A stretch of DNA of 64,000 nucleotides, taken from assembly GCA_949152475.1 (NCBI GenBank), contig OX424559.1, positions 33,835,119 through 33,899,118 of the forward strand, given 5' to 3'. The first letter of the stretch is position 1. The number at the start of each line of letters is the position of its first letter. The position numbers and the translations under genes were made by a program. Positions 24,601 through 39,600 of this stretch are shown one piece after another. The notes under the pieces are model-generated. The model saw only the letters and a program-made list of their open reading frames with translations, had not been told where the DNA came from and searched no databases. This DNA is from Terebella lapidaria (lineage: Eukaryota > Annelida > Polychaeta > Terebellida > Terebellidae).

Positions 24601-27600
24601 CAGACTGGTGACTCTTACTGGTGCCTTGAGATATCATATCTATACCACTGGGTGATCGAGAAGCTAGCGCCATCTAGCAGTCGATCTGTAACAGCACCGA
24701 TCTGAAGAAGTTCAAAGACCAGGGTGTGCGAAATCTTACTGTGAGCAAAACACTCTGTTTTTGTTTAATTAAACGTATTTACTGGGCAAAGCATTCTCTT
24801 TGTTGGGCCAAAAGAGAAATGTTTCGCCACGACAATTTTATTTATGGTCACTAATAGGCTTAACTTACAAAATCAATAATATTCTATTCAAGAATTCAAT
24901 ATCAGTACAGCCGGAAAAGTTCTTCTGGACAGAACATCATCTTGTGGACAGTTGAGCCCAATAATAAATGTTTTTCGCCGTAACTATTGTTATTTTGACC
25001 AAAATGGACGTGGATGTCTCTTCATATAGTCAGTATTATTTTCGGTCTTCAACAATACCATCAATTATCTGCTCTGAGCAAGAGTCCTGTGCAATGTGCT
25101 TTCATAATGTATGCTATTGGAACGATAGCAGATGTCAAAGTGGGTATTTAACACGCTCGTAGTAAGTTAGTCTCTCAACCTTTCAATATTTAATTAAACA
25201 TTCTGCGTGATGGTCATTATTATCGTGCCTGTGTGATTTCATAGTCACTCATCGAAAATTCCCATATGTACAGTGTTCACTATCCATTGGGCTAAACAAG
25301 CCAGTTTGAGCTCAAAATTTGTCGGATCGGCCAGAACATGTATGACCACTCAATCCAATCCATAGTATCCAGCGAACTTTGTTCGGGAGATAGAACAATA
25401 CCTGGTTTTCTTCTTCCCATGATTCCCGCTTAGATACAGCTCCTGCCGAACTGAATCCTGTCAATTTACAGATCTGCCCTGTTCCCATCAGAACATGATC
25501 AGTGGACAGACAGTAGAACAGCGGTCTAGGCTGAAACACATGAACAGTTTGTTCGAACAAACTTTTCTTTCAAAAGTATATAAATGAACTCCAGCTAACT
25601 CACCTTGAGTGACACTACAACGTTCAGGCCGCTGGTTATCTGCTGCAGCATGCCCAGACATTCATTGTGAATGCTATCGATGGTGTTAGCGTAGGCCTGG
25701 CTCGTCAGACTTGACAGATATTGACGTAAATTACCAGCGGGAGCATACTCCATCAACATATAGTCTGTCAGTGAATGAATGTTTTGAATCACGAGACGCA
25801 TAAAACTAATCATGTGTACTTATACTCATTATAACGTAATTCGGTATTTATATGAAAAATATGACAAACCTGGTTTACTAGAATAACAACCAATGGTATG
25901 TGGACACACTTTTACCGCAGAGAGAATTTTAGCAGCACTATTCAAGTATTCCTCCAGGACATCTGCATTACGCTTTTCTTGGAAAAGTACAAAAGATGTA
26001 CACGTGATCCCTATGAGCATACTAGCAAACATATGTGCAAATGTTTGGTCATGTATGTTTCATGTCATTACTTGTTTTCATATGATTCATAAGATTTGTT
26101 ACGTCACATTTATGATTATGATTTATGATAGGATTTCAAGTCGCTAACCGCCATAGGATATAATCTTTCTGACAGCATCACCGTATGTGATTCCGGCTTT
26201 CTTGACTGTCACTCTTTGAATTCTAAACACAGGACCCTCACTTATGATGCTACCAACAACAATGTTTGACGAATTGAAGTCTTCAACCGACGTATCCATT
26301 TGAAGCGAGTCGTATACTGTTGTCCCCTATGGTAAAATGATTGTGGACTTGTTGACACAACTCTGACTGCTTGAGGAAATAATGAAATCTTATTTTATAA
26401 AGCATTCATGTGAGTAATTGCCTACGAAAATAAATACCTTGAATATCTTGTCCTCGTTCAAACCCTCGTATAACTTCCCAACGCTCGACTCGAATAGAGA
26501 AACCTTTCCAATATCTTCATATTGTACATCATTTTCATTTACTTTTAGATTGTCGGGCTGTGCAAAACATAACAAAACATACCGAGATGACACCACATTT
26601 AAGACCTCATTAAAATTGGTACAACAATCCCACAGCATCATCAAATAAAACACAATGCGCAATCAGTTTGAAGATTTGGCCACTGGAGGTGGTACTTTTC
26701 CTGCAAATTTCATAGAAAACAGGCAAGATAAATTTTAGGTTGTCGAGTTTGTTGATATGAATGCATACTAAATTCGGAGAACTACTCAATAGAATACTGT
26801 AGTTACGTTCAATATACTCAACTACAAAGAAAAACGAATTTCTTGGACCAAAATAATGGTACATTTCTTCAGCCCCTTGTGGGTCAGTGATGCATCGCCT
26901 AGTGGGTCACATCTACATCTCATACGGGACTCGACAAACCACAAAAACAAATATAGTTTTCTCAAAATCAGAGAGCCCCCTATGGTTCTAGCGTGTGCTT
27001 ACCATAGAGTGTTGAATCGCTCATCTAATCTCAAAAATTGATGCATGACACAGTCAAGTATAACGGAGCAATGGGGTACATGCTGATGCCATGTGCTTTT
27101 GGGGCTCTAAAACAGTCTATTGTGAACAAGAAGTACAAAAAACGTCATGTCCATTGTTTGTATTATGCAAAAACAAACATGACAAAAAATTTAATGTAAA
27201 ATTATTACGTTTTTGTATGAGTCTGGCAAGTAGACTGTTTCTATGGTTTGTCTATACCCGAATTACATGGTGGCGATCCTGGTGGCAAACAGGAACCCCA
27301 TTGATACGTTTGGGTGTGAAATGGGTGATAAATGGGGAATGTTTCCATTGTGCTGGCTCTGCATCAAAAAATATCTGCTGTCATGTTGTTTAATCGCCGT
27401 TAGTGCATGGTTGGGGCAGTTTCCTTTGTTGTTGGCAGGTTACTATTGAACAGAGTTACCGCCAGGTTACTATTTTTGCAAATAGGAACCCCTGCACTAA
27501 GTCAGATAATGCACGCAGACGCGGGTCTCTCGCAAATAGTGGCCTCGTGCCCTTCGGGCACTCGGTCACTATTAGCGAGAGACCCTCGTCTTTGTGCATT

Positions 27601-30600
27601 ATCCTATACACAGTCAGGAACACTAGGTTTTACAGTAAACCAGCATTTACCTCAGTACATCAACTTTTTTTTACTCTGTCAAGTCAACAATTTTTTTTAC
27701 TGCAGCAGGTGGTCTGCCACTAGGCGGCAGCACTTGAGATTGTGACACCATAAACTGAAATTAGTCATGGTGTTGGACACTGCCACCAGGGGCAGTGTAG
27801 TGCACAATGGAATGCACTATACATGAGTAAAAATAAATCGACTGCTATAAGTCAATTTAAGTCAACTGTTGTATATTATTTCTTATAGTTCACCAGTAAC
27901 AATATAATTATGATCGAGATAGCCACAGGCCGTAGTATTCCTACTATGGCCAGTGCGGTTACTTTTTTTCAAAAAAAAAGTTGACTGCTGCAAGTAGATA
28001 AATTGTTGCTTGAAAAAGTGGTAGGGCTGACTTTCCCATTTTATGCTGAATGAAGTTAACATTATTCACACTAGTACCCCACTACACATGTATGTTTGTT
28101 GTTAGCCAACAAAAATAATAAAAAATATAAAAAGCCATACTGGCCATAGTATTTCTACTATGGCCAGTATGGTATTTTTTTTTTTTTATAAAAGTTGACT
28201 GCTACGAGTAAAAAATTTTTTGCTTGAAACAGTGATAGAGCTGGCAAGCCCACTCTGTGCTGAATGAAGTTAACAGTATTCACATACTAGTAACCTACTA
28301 CACGTATATGTTCGTTGTTAGCCAACAATAATAATAATAATCAAAATAACCATACTGGTCATGTTATTTCTACTATGGCCAGTATGTTTTTTATATAAAA
28401 GTTCACTGCTACGAGTAAATAAATGTTTGCTTGAAACAGTGGTGGAGCTGGCAAGCCATTAGTTATACCGGTAATTGACATGCTATGACCAGATTATCAT
28501 TTGTTGTTGTTGTTAGAAATTTTCACTGCAACTAGTAACAATGAGTAAAGAAAGACGACCAACAGCATCTGCATATCTAACAGCAATAACCATCAAAAAT
28601 TAGCCCAAGGGCTAAGAAAGGTTACCGGACAATACATATTTTAGATATTAGTATTTTGTCCTGTGACCTTCAAAATGAGATCAAAGGTCAAAATCAAGGT
28701 TATCAGAATATTCGGCATATATTATTTCCTTCATGTCAGCAATTGATCCCTAAGCTGTAAAATCGATAATGAGTGAGATATGAGCCATTTTGTTCTGTGA
28801 CCTTGAAAATGAGGTCAAAGGTCAAATTCAAATTCATAGCAATATTTGGCATATATCATTTCCTATATGTCCACAATTGATTCCTAGTCTGTAAAGTCAA
28901 TAATGTGAGATATTAGCTATTTTGTGCTGTGACCTTGAAAATGAGGTCAAAGGTCAAATTCAAGGTCATCAGAATATTCGGCATATATCATTCCCCATAT
29001 GTCCACAATTGATCCCTAACCTGTAAAATCGATAGTAAGTGAGATATTAGTCATTTTGTCCTGTGACCTTGAAAATGAGGTCAAAGGTCAAATTCAAGTT
29101 TATCAGAATATTCGGCATATATCATTTCCTATATGTCCACAATTGATTCCTAAGCTGTAAAGTCGATAATAAGCGAGATATTACATATTTTGTGCTTTGA
29201 CCTTGAAACCGAGGTCAGAGGTCAAATTCAAGGTCACAAGAATATTCAGCATATATCATTTCCTATATGTCCATAATTGATTCCTAGTCTCTAATCTCAA
29301 TATTAAGTGAGATATTAGGCATAATGTGTCCCATTATGAAGCATAGGAGAATTTAACATCGGAAAGTCCCATTTGGGCCGAGTTCGGGCCCAAAATGGCC
29401 CACTTCGAGCGATTCAAGGGCTACGAAATGTATACATGTCACAGGGGTACATATGAGGAGTGTTATGCATCAATAGGAAAAAAAAGTTACTGAACAGATT
29501 TTTAGAAAACAACCGTCAAAATCCAAAATTGGCCATTTTAGACGAAAACGGCCGCTCTGACCTTGAAACCAAGGTCACAGGTCAAATTCAAGGTCACGAG
29601 AATATTTAGCATATATCATTTCCTATATGTCCACAACTGATTCTTAGTCTCTAATCTCAGTTTTAAGTGAGATATTAGACTTAATGTGTCCCATTATAAA
29701 GCATAGGAGAATTTAACATGGGAAAGTCCCATTTGGGCCGAGTTTGGGCCCAAAATGGCCCACTTCGAGCAATTCAAGGGCAACGAAACTCACACACATC
29801 ACAGGGGTATATATGGGGAGGTTTATGCATCAATAAGAAGAAAAGTTACTGAACAGATTTTGAGAAAACGACCGTCAAAGTTCAAAATTGGCCATTTTTT
29901 GAAGAAAACGGCCGCTCTGACCTCGAAACCAAGGTCAAGGTCAAATTCAAGGTCACGAGAATATTCAGCATATATCATTTCCTATAGGTCCACAATTGAT
30001 TCCTACTCTGTAATCTCAATATTAAGTGAGATATTAGGCTTAATGTGTCCCATTATAAAGCATAGGGGAACTTGGAAAAGTCCCATCTGGGCCGAGTTTG
30101 GGCCCAAAATGGCCCACTTCGAGCGATTCAGGGGCAACGAAATTTATACATGTCACAGGGGTACATATGAGGAGTGTTATGCATCAATAAGAAAAAAAGT
30201 TACTGAACAGATTTTGAGAAAACGACCATCAAAGTCCAAAATTGGCCATTTTTCGACGAAAACAGCCGCCATTTTGAAAAAAATGCGAAAATCAAAAAAC
30301 TAAAAAAAACCTTTCCTGGAAATATTTTTAGGTATTTTTGTGCAAAATTTCAGAAATATTCCATCGTAAACTTTAAAGATAAAAATGTGAACGGACGGAC
30401 GGACGACGGACGGACGACGGACGCAACGCCATGCCAATAGGTTATCGGACCAGGTCCGATAACCTAAAAATGGTTTGTTTGCCATATTTGGTAAAATGAC
30501 AATAATTAATCTGCAAACAAAATTTCCTCTGAAAATTTCGACTGGTAAAAAGAATTGAGCTTGTCACGGTGATAGAGTTGTGTGTGTGTAACTATGCTGC

Positions 30601-33600
30601 AGTCAAACCTCTCGTGAATGAATGCCTTCTCGCCCCAAGCAAAGAATGTTAAAAGTGTTCACTAATCAGAGGGGCATCACAATGTTAAAAGATGGGTTGG
30701 GCTTGAGAAAATATGTTCAGTAACTGAGAGTTGTCCCTAGCTGGAGGTGTTCACTTAAGAGTAACAGAGTAAATACAACATGCATAGAAACACTTGAAAA
30801 TGTCAGTGACAATGGTGTTTATTTTTTCAACATGTTGATAACTAATTTGGAAATATTTACACATTAAAAAATATATTGCAGTATATGAATGAAGCTCATG
30901 AATTATCCATGATACAGTGACAGATACAGTGCATGAAAAGACATTATCATGAGCATGTCGCGATGATCATTAAAAAATGTACAAACTGACAACGAAAAAC
31001 ATTATTCTGATAATATAATACAAGTGACTCCCCAGTGTTATACAAGTCACTGCTATTAGGCTGGCTGACAGGGTTTTCAGGCACAAGCACAGTCAGTCAG
31101 TGAATACAGTAACCTTTCCTTGTAACAGTAGGCCTCAGCATCAGTGCTTTTTGGTGCAGGCTCACCAGGTCTCACAGTATTCAGCTGCATGTGGAGTCAT
31201 CATCTGCATGGGTGAAGGTGAGGGAAAAATTCTAATTCCCAAAAAAGACACCCAAAAATCTTGACATCTGGTGCTGACTGACCAGGCTTCACAGTATTCA
31301 GCCACATGGGGAGCCAGCATTTTCAATCGGGAAGCCTGATTATGTATAATGAACTTTGTTCTTCAAGAATAATCAAGACAAAAAAAAACAATGGTGTATA
31401 TGTGAGCAATGAAAAGCATTATTCTGAACACATTTTCAATACATTGAGTGATGCCAGTATATGAGTGACAGGCACATTGCATGAACATTCATTGAAATAT
31501 GCTGAAATATACGAATTCTGGTAGGGTCCAATACGGTGGCTGATATATGCCATAGTTTTATTTTTCAGATTTCATTTATTTATTTTTTCCAAATGACCAC
31601 TCTAAAGAAAAGAAAATAATTAAATTCACGTACTTAATGTTAAATACGCGTAATTAATATTAAATACACATACTTAATATTAAATACACGTATATAATAT
31701 TAAATACGCGTATATAATATTAAATACGTGTACTTAATATTAAATACGCGTACTTAATGTTAAATACGCGTACTTAATGTTAATTACGCGTACTTAATAT
31801 TAAATTAGCAAAAATTGGATGTGGTTATGTTGCTGTGTATGTCTCGTGAAACAAGGTATGTATCAAGCGACATGGCGCTTCAAAGAAAATAAAATATCTA
31901 ACTGTCTGGTATTTAATATTAAGTACGTGTATTTAACATTAAATACACGTATTTAATATTATATACGCGTATTTAATATTATGTACGTGTATTTAACATT
32001 AAGTACGCGTATTTAATATTAAATACATGTATTTAATATTATATACACGTATTTAATATTATGTACGCGTATTTAATATTAAGTACGCGTATGTAATATT
32101 AAGTACGCGTATTTAACATTAAGTACGCGTATTTAACAATAAATACACGTATTTAACATTATATACACGTATTTAATATTATGTACGCGTATTTAATATT
32201 AATTACGTGTATTTATCATTAAATACGCGTATTTAATATTAAGTACGCGTATTTAAACATTAAGTACGTGTATTTAATATTAAGTACGTGTATTACATGC
32301 GTCTGGAAAATATCGTAAATAAATGAAAACTAAAGAATAAAACTATGGCATATATCAGCCACTGTAGTCCAAAATTAGGCTGGTTTACTCTACTAGTTAC
32401 ACATGTACATAATTATGGTGTTGGGCGCACAATGAAACCTCAATTTGACTTTCCGGGTAAACCTCGAGGGAGTATTTTTTTCTGAAGTACCAGATATAAA
32501 AAAGAACTCATCTATGCTTGTGAGTTGAGATGACACGGAGATTGAGGTGTGCTATACCACACGTTTTACTGTAGTACTAACACATACTTAAGATGTTGGC
32601 CATTTTGTTGATTACAAATTACCTGACGAATGCGTATGCATCCCCATTGTAAAGATGGGGGATCCTGGGTCGACAAGCTTGCTTCACACTAACCCTTGAC
32701 AAGTTGATAAGTGTTTCATCAACATGCAAGGGATCGAAACTACATGTTTGACCCACAGAAATTTTGGAATGTATATATCGTAGTAATAATGAAACAAATA
32801 TTTTGCTTAACAAGATGAACATATAGTTGTGGGGATATGTGTATTTTGCCTGCTGTGAAGTCATAACTTATGTACATGACTATGAATCACAAAAAAGTAA
32901 AAAGTATGGAGTAACATTGTGTTCGCTGGAAAATGACAGAAAATGCATCTTGTTTAACTGAGGGAGCCAATAAAATCATTATTAACATCATAATTTGATA
33001 GAGACCGCTCGTATTTGCTTATGATATACAGTCAGTCCAATTTGCTAGTCCAAGTGTTTAAAAAAAACACAGACTGGGGTAGGCCAGCAGAAAAATAAAA
33101 TTTTAAGAATAGAGTAATAGAATAATAAACTAGACGAACTCCAGTCGCTGACGACCGCTGAGGTGTATCCCCCATTGCCCTATCATCCCTGTCGACCCAT
33201 AAACTATTAACAGATTCAACAAGCAAAAATTGATGTTAACTCCTTTCATAATAAGACCATCATCACAACCATCAAATTTCTACCTCGTTGACCCCAATAA
33301 TGAATGTTTCTTGTCCTAAGTAATTTTACTGTTGTCAGTAATAGACTTTACTAGTAAAAATAATGTTAACTTATTCGGTTACACCCATGAAATTTCTACT
33401 GGACGAACCTTTACTTTGTTGTGCTCAATAATAAATGTTTCTTGTCTCAACTACATTGTATTTTTATTGTGGTCATCAATAGACTTAACTAGCAAAAATA
33501 ATGTTAACTAAATTTTGGCTACAGTCATAGAATCTCTACTGGCCAGAGCCTTTACTTTGTTGAGTCCAATAATAAATATTTCTCGTCTCAACTATTGTTT

Positions 33601-36600
33601 GTTGTGGTCAATAATAGACTTAACTAGTAAAAACAATGTTAGATTATTCGGTAACACCCGTGAAATCTCTACTGGACAAAACCTTTACTTTGTTGAGCTC
33701 AATAATAAACATGTCTCGTCTTAACCATTTTTATTGTGGTCAATAATAGACTCAACTAGTAAAATTAATGTTACCTTATTCGGTTACACCCGTGAAATCT
33801 CTACTGGACAAAACCTTTACTTTGTTCAGCTCAATAATAAATATTTCTCGTCTCAAGCATTTTTATTGTGGTCAATAATAGACTTAACTAGTAAAATTAA
33901 TGTTAACTTATTCGGTACACCCGTGAAATCTATACTGGACAAAACCTTTACTTTGTTGAGTTCAATAATAAATATTTCTCGTCTTAACCATTTTTATTGT
34001 GGTCAATAATAGACTTAACTAGTAAAAATAATGTTAACTTTTTCGGTTACACCCGTGAAATCTCTACTGGACAAAACCTTTACTTTGTTGAGCTCAATAA
34101 TAAATATTTATTGTCTCAACCATTTTTATTGTGGTCAATAATAGATTTAACTAGTAGAATTAATGTTAACTTATTCGGTAATATTGTTCTGTTTTCACCA
34201 AAAACATCAGTTCTGTATTCTGAACAAGAATCCAGTGGCATTTGTTTTCATGGTACAGGGTATTGGAGTGAACACAGGTGTCCAAGTGGGTTTTTTAATG
34301 GACGTAATGAGTTAGTCTGTTAACTAATTAATATTTATTTGATCATTCTGAAAAACAACATTCTACGTGGGACAGTTTTTCTTATCGTGCCTCTGCGGTT
34401 TCGTCATCATGCATCAAAAACTCCCACCCGTAGAGTATTCACAAGCCATGTGTGTTAAACAGGCTAATTTTATCATGAAATGTGTTGCCAGTCAATCCAC
34501 CAAGATCGATTGGTGTCGGGATCTTACCACAAGATGTGTCTGTATAAAAAATTATTAGAATCGGTTAAGATAATTTTGCAACCTGTAGAGAGTTCACAAG
34601 AAATCATCCACAGTTGACGCGGACACGGCGGCGCGGCGGAGACAAATCCATAGTATCCGCCGAACTTTGTTCTGGGGGATACAATGATAGTATATTACAA
34701 CATCCAGTGAAAAAGCACAGGTGTAGGACTGTAGGGCGACATTTAAATTCATTTCCATTTGTTATATTTACTCTCGAGTTCCAAGTAACGGTATATATGG
34801 AAATAAGAGTAACTATGGCTGGAAAACTATACTATACTATAAGACACACAAAACAAATTATTGACTGTTGACAGTGTAATTTAATTCACTGCTGTAGGTG
34901 AATAAAACTTGAGCACAGTGTGATTCAAAGCCAAAAAATATTAACATGAGAGTTCATGCCATGCCATGCACCATAAACGCACATTACTGTTGGCAGTGTA
35001 ATTCAATTTACTTCTGAAAGTAAATAAATTCAAGCACATCAGTTTGAATGTAAATTACGATTTGTGACATGTACAGGTTGTGACATGTACCTCGTGTACA
35101 ATGATATATTGCCAGTTTCATTTCATGTCAAACTATGTTTTTTTTCATATTGGTCCCAACTAGTGGTTAACAAAATAAAATTTCAAAATCTCTGATTGTT
35201 CCAAGTTACAGCGTGTGTTGGTGTGTGTGTGTGTATATGTGTGAGTGTGATGATACAAAACTGAGTTTGTATATACATGAGTCATCTTACCATGGTTACT
35301 AGTTACATGTATATGTATGGCGCAATTTATTGACCAGTGGCAGTGTAATTTAATTTACTGCTGTAAGTAAATAAACCCCGTGTATACCGGTACCACCTAT
35401 CCCGATGTGCATAATATCATGATACATATTATGATTCAAGGTACCTCATACTTTTTTCATCTTTCCACAAATCATGCTTATACTGTGGCGCCCCGTTCGT
35501 GCTACAAAAAAGAGAATTTATTTTTCTTTTCTAACTCATACGTATGAGATAGTATCTCATACGTATCAGTTACTAAGTCATACGTATGAGTTACTAAGTC
35601 ATACGTATGAGATAATAAGTCATACGTTTGAGATACTAAGTCATACATATGAGATAATAAGTCATATGTATGAGATACTATCTCATACATATGAGATACT
35701 AAGTCATACGTATGAGATAATAAGTCATACGTATGAGATAGTATCTCATACGTATGTGTATGTCATAGTATCTCCTACGTATGAGTTAGTATCTCCTACG
35801 TATGAGTTAGTATCTCCTACGTATGACATATTATCATCGGATTGCTGACCATGCGCGATCCTGATTGGTCAACTCTCCGACAATACCACGCCGTATTTGT
35901 AGAGCTGTGACACAACCCCGCGATATTTTCTGTATCGTGGGCTTCATGCGGGTATTACGGAAAGACGTTTTGGAGAGTTCCAATGATAAAATCGTTACCA
36001 TGGACTTCAGACCCCAATACGGCAGGATATCTGCCTTAATTAAAAATTCGTTCTTTACTCGGAGAATTTACATGAACGTGTATCAAACTCAACAATCAAA
36101 ATGCATGCCTACCATTTTCATGCCCCTTATTTCTGTGTCTATATGTCCAATAATGTCGTTTGTACGTGTACATATAATGTCATATCGTGTGTACATGATC
36201 CATGAGTCGTACCTTTTTGTGAAGAAATTTCTTCGTCTATACGTCGATACAACATTGTTTCTGTGAGAGTCAAACATTCTTTACTTACACACGTCAACAA
36301 GTTATCTTAAGGAAAGATTACACTGGCTATAACTACCATGATAACCAATTACGATGAACGATTCCTGTACATATTCATCAAAACTAGGATATTGTGTACA
36401 CTTACAGCAAATGTGAATCTTATTCTGAAGGTAGTAATTCAACTTTTGTGTTCTATCTTCATGATATTGCTAATCAATGTCCTGTTACCATTTGTATTCG
36501 TCTTGGCTCTACACATGCTGATGATGCTATATATTCATTGTATTCTCAGCTGACGGAGTCTGAATGTAAATTACGAGGTATACTTGCATGATAGATGTTA

Positions 36601-39600
36601 TGCTGATATAAATTACATAGGCAATAATCAATTATTATTTTTAAATCTTTTATATTTGTCAATGTCAGAGTTGATTAGCACGTGGAACTTATTGCTGTCT
36701 GTGACCTATTCAAAAAGGTGTGAATTATCAAAAATGTTATTTCCTGGTATAATTAGATTTTGGGTTATTGATTATCAATCAAGTGTGCCGTACAAAACAA
36801 AATTACTTTGTAACATATATCATGTGCTTGACATATTGGAACGATACATACTTAACATCTTATTGACATATATCTACGTTGAAAAGGTTCGAAGACCGAG
36901 CTTTAAATCATTTTTGAAAACAAATGATGCCTGTAAGGTATGAATATTCCATGGATTGCTCTCAACGATATAATATAAAATGTGTGTATGTGTGGGTGTG
37001 ATGATACAAAACTGAGCTTGTATATCCATGAGTCCTCTTACCATAGTTACTTGTTACATGTGTATGTATGGCACGATTTATTGACTAGTGGCAGTGTAAT
37101 TTAATTTACTGCTGTAAGTAACTAAACCTTGTGTATACCGGTACCACCTATCCCGATGTGCATGATCTCATGATACATATGATGCAAGGTACCTCATACT
37201 TTTTTTCATTTTTCCACAAATCATGCTTATACTGTCTTGGCACCTGAGCAATAAAAAAAATTCATTCTTTACTTGAAGAATTTACATGTACGTGTATCAA
37301 ACTCAACAATCAACATGCATGCCTATCATTTTCATGCCCCTTATTTCTGTTTCCATATGTCCAATAATGTCGTCTGTGCTTGTACATATAGTGTCATATT
37401 GCGTGTACATGATCCATGAGTTGTACCTCTTTTTGTGAAGAAATTTCTTCGTCTATACGTCGATACAACATTGTTACTGTAAGAAGTCAAACATTCTTCA
37501 CTTACACACGTTAACAAGTTATCTTAGGGAAAGATTATACTGGCTATAACTACCATGATTACGATGAACGATTACTGTATATATTCATCAAACCATGGGA
37601 CAAGGTGTTCACTTACAGCAAATGTGAATCTTATTCTGAAGGTAGTAATTCAACTTTTGTGTTCTATCTTCATGATATTGCTAATCAATGTCATATTGCC
37701 ATTGTCATGATTTGTATTCATCTCGGCTCAACACATCCTAATGATGCTATATTTTCATTGTATTCTCAGCTGACGGAGTCTGAATGTTAATTACGAGGTA
37801 TACTTGCATGATAGATGTTATGCTAATATAAAATACATAGGCAATGTTCAATTATTGTTTTTAAATCTTTTATATTTGTCAATGTCAGGGGTGATTGGCA
37901 CGTGGAACTAATTGCTGTCTGTGACCCATTCAAAAAGGTGTGAATTATCAATCAAAGATTTTATTTCCTGGTATAATTAAATTTTGGGCTATTGATTGTC
38001 AATCAAGTGTGCCGTACAAAACAAAATTGCTCTGTGACATATATGATGTGCTTGACATATTGGAACTATACATACTTAACATCTTATTGACATATGTCTA
38101 CTTTGAAAAGGTTCGAAGACCGAGCTTTAAATCATTTTTGAAAACTAATGATGCCTGTAAGGTATGAATATTCCACAGATTGCTCTCAACGAGATAATCT
38201 AAAATGTGTGTATGTGTGGGTGTGATGATACAAAACTGAGTTTGTATATCCGTGAGTCCTCTTACCATAGTTACTTGTTACATGTATATGTATGGCACAA
38301 TTTATTGACTAGTGGCAGTGTAATTTAATTTACTGCTGTAAGTAACTAAACCTTGTGTATACCGGTACCACCTATCCCGATGTGCATGAGCTCATGATAC
38401 ATATGATGCAAGGTACCTCAAACTTTTTTCAATCTTTCCACTTATCATGATGATACTGTCTTGGCACTTGAGCAATAAAAAATATTTCATTCTGTACTTG
38501 GAGAATTTACATGTACGTGTATCAAACTCAACAATCAACATGCATGCCTATCATTTTCATGCACCTTATTTCTGTTACCATATGTCCAATAATGTCGTCT
38601 GTACGTGTACATGTAGTGTCATATCGTGTGTACATGATCCATGAGTCATACCTCTTTTTGTGAAGAAATTTCTTCGTCTATACGTCGATACAACATTGTC
38701 ACTGTGAGAGTCAAACATTCTTTACTTACACACGTCAACAAGTTATCTTAGGGAAAGATTATACTGGCTATAACTACCATGATAACCAATTACGATGAAC
38801 GATTCCTGTACATATTCATCAAAACATGGGATATGGTGTACACTTACAGCAAATGTGAATCTAAATCTGAAGGTAGTGATTCAACTTTTGTGTTCTATCT
38901 TCATGATATTGCTAATCAATGTCCTGTTACCATTGCTATGATTTGTATGATTTGTATCGCGGCTCTATACATGCTAATGATGTTATATATTCATTGTATT
39001 CTCAGCTGTCGGATCCTGCACCTAGTCACAACACAAGCAGGGCATACTTAATTTTTATTCACCAGTTCGTGTCTGTTGAACAGCTTGAATTGTAAGCATT
39101 TCTCAGCAATATATACATGTACACACATGATACTGGATATAGGTTGCCAGTAATTGATTTTACAGTGGCACATGAAAATCTGAAAAATAATCTGTCGGAT
39201 GAAGTGTACTGTTAAAGTTAATTCATTCTTACTGGCACGAGTCAGTTTTGCCCAAAAGTACGAGTAAAACAAGCATCAATCGATGTGTACATGTACATGT
39301 GCCGCTTTCATACAATCTACAGATCCTAAGGGATTACATGTTCAATTTAGTGGGTAATTTCATTCCGACCTGATTTCCTATAGTTAAAATCCGGAATGAC
39401 AACTGGTTATGATAGGAAAATGTATTTTATACTACACACTATTTGTTCTTTTTATTGGGCTGGTTGCGTGCAACCAACCTGCCTATTAGATTGGCGTGTC
39501 CGTCTGTCCGTCCGTCCGTCTAGCCGTCCGTCCGTCCGTCAACAATTTCTTGTGAACGCGATAACTTACAAAGTTTTTAACGAAATACCGCCAAAATCAT

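Noticed and set aside
25318-25401. Minus-strand reading IVLSPEQSSLDTMDW directly after the kinase exon, looking like a frameshifted LSPE motif
   Set aside because: A good donor (CAG/GTATTG) ends the exon in phase 0, and the true APE motif (SAPEV) begins an exon at 22240 in phase 0. No frameshift is needed.
29755-30303. 182-codon open frame
   Set aside because: It lies entirely within repeated tail units of the dispersed repeat; the same words recur at 23.3 and 19.6 kb with other frames. No domain.
33515-34323. Overlapping frames resembling a repeat protein
   Set aside because: The 132-bp satellite unit is divisible by three, so long frames arise by chance; no splice or domain support.
35474-35848. 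124-codon frame of repeated SHTYEI units
   Set aside because: It is a translation of the TCATACGTATGA array, open on both strands because the unit is palindromic.
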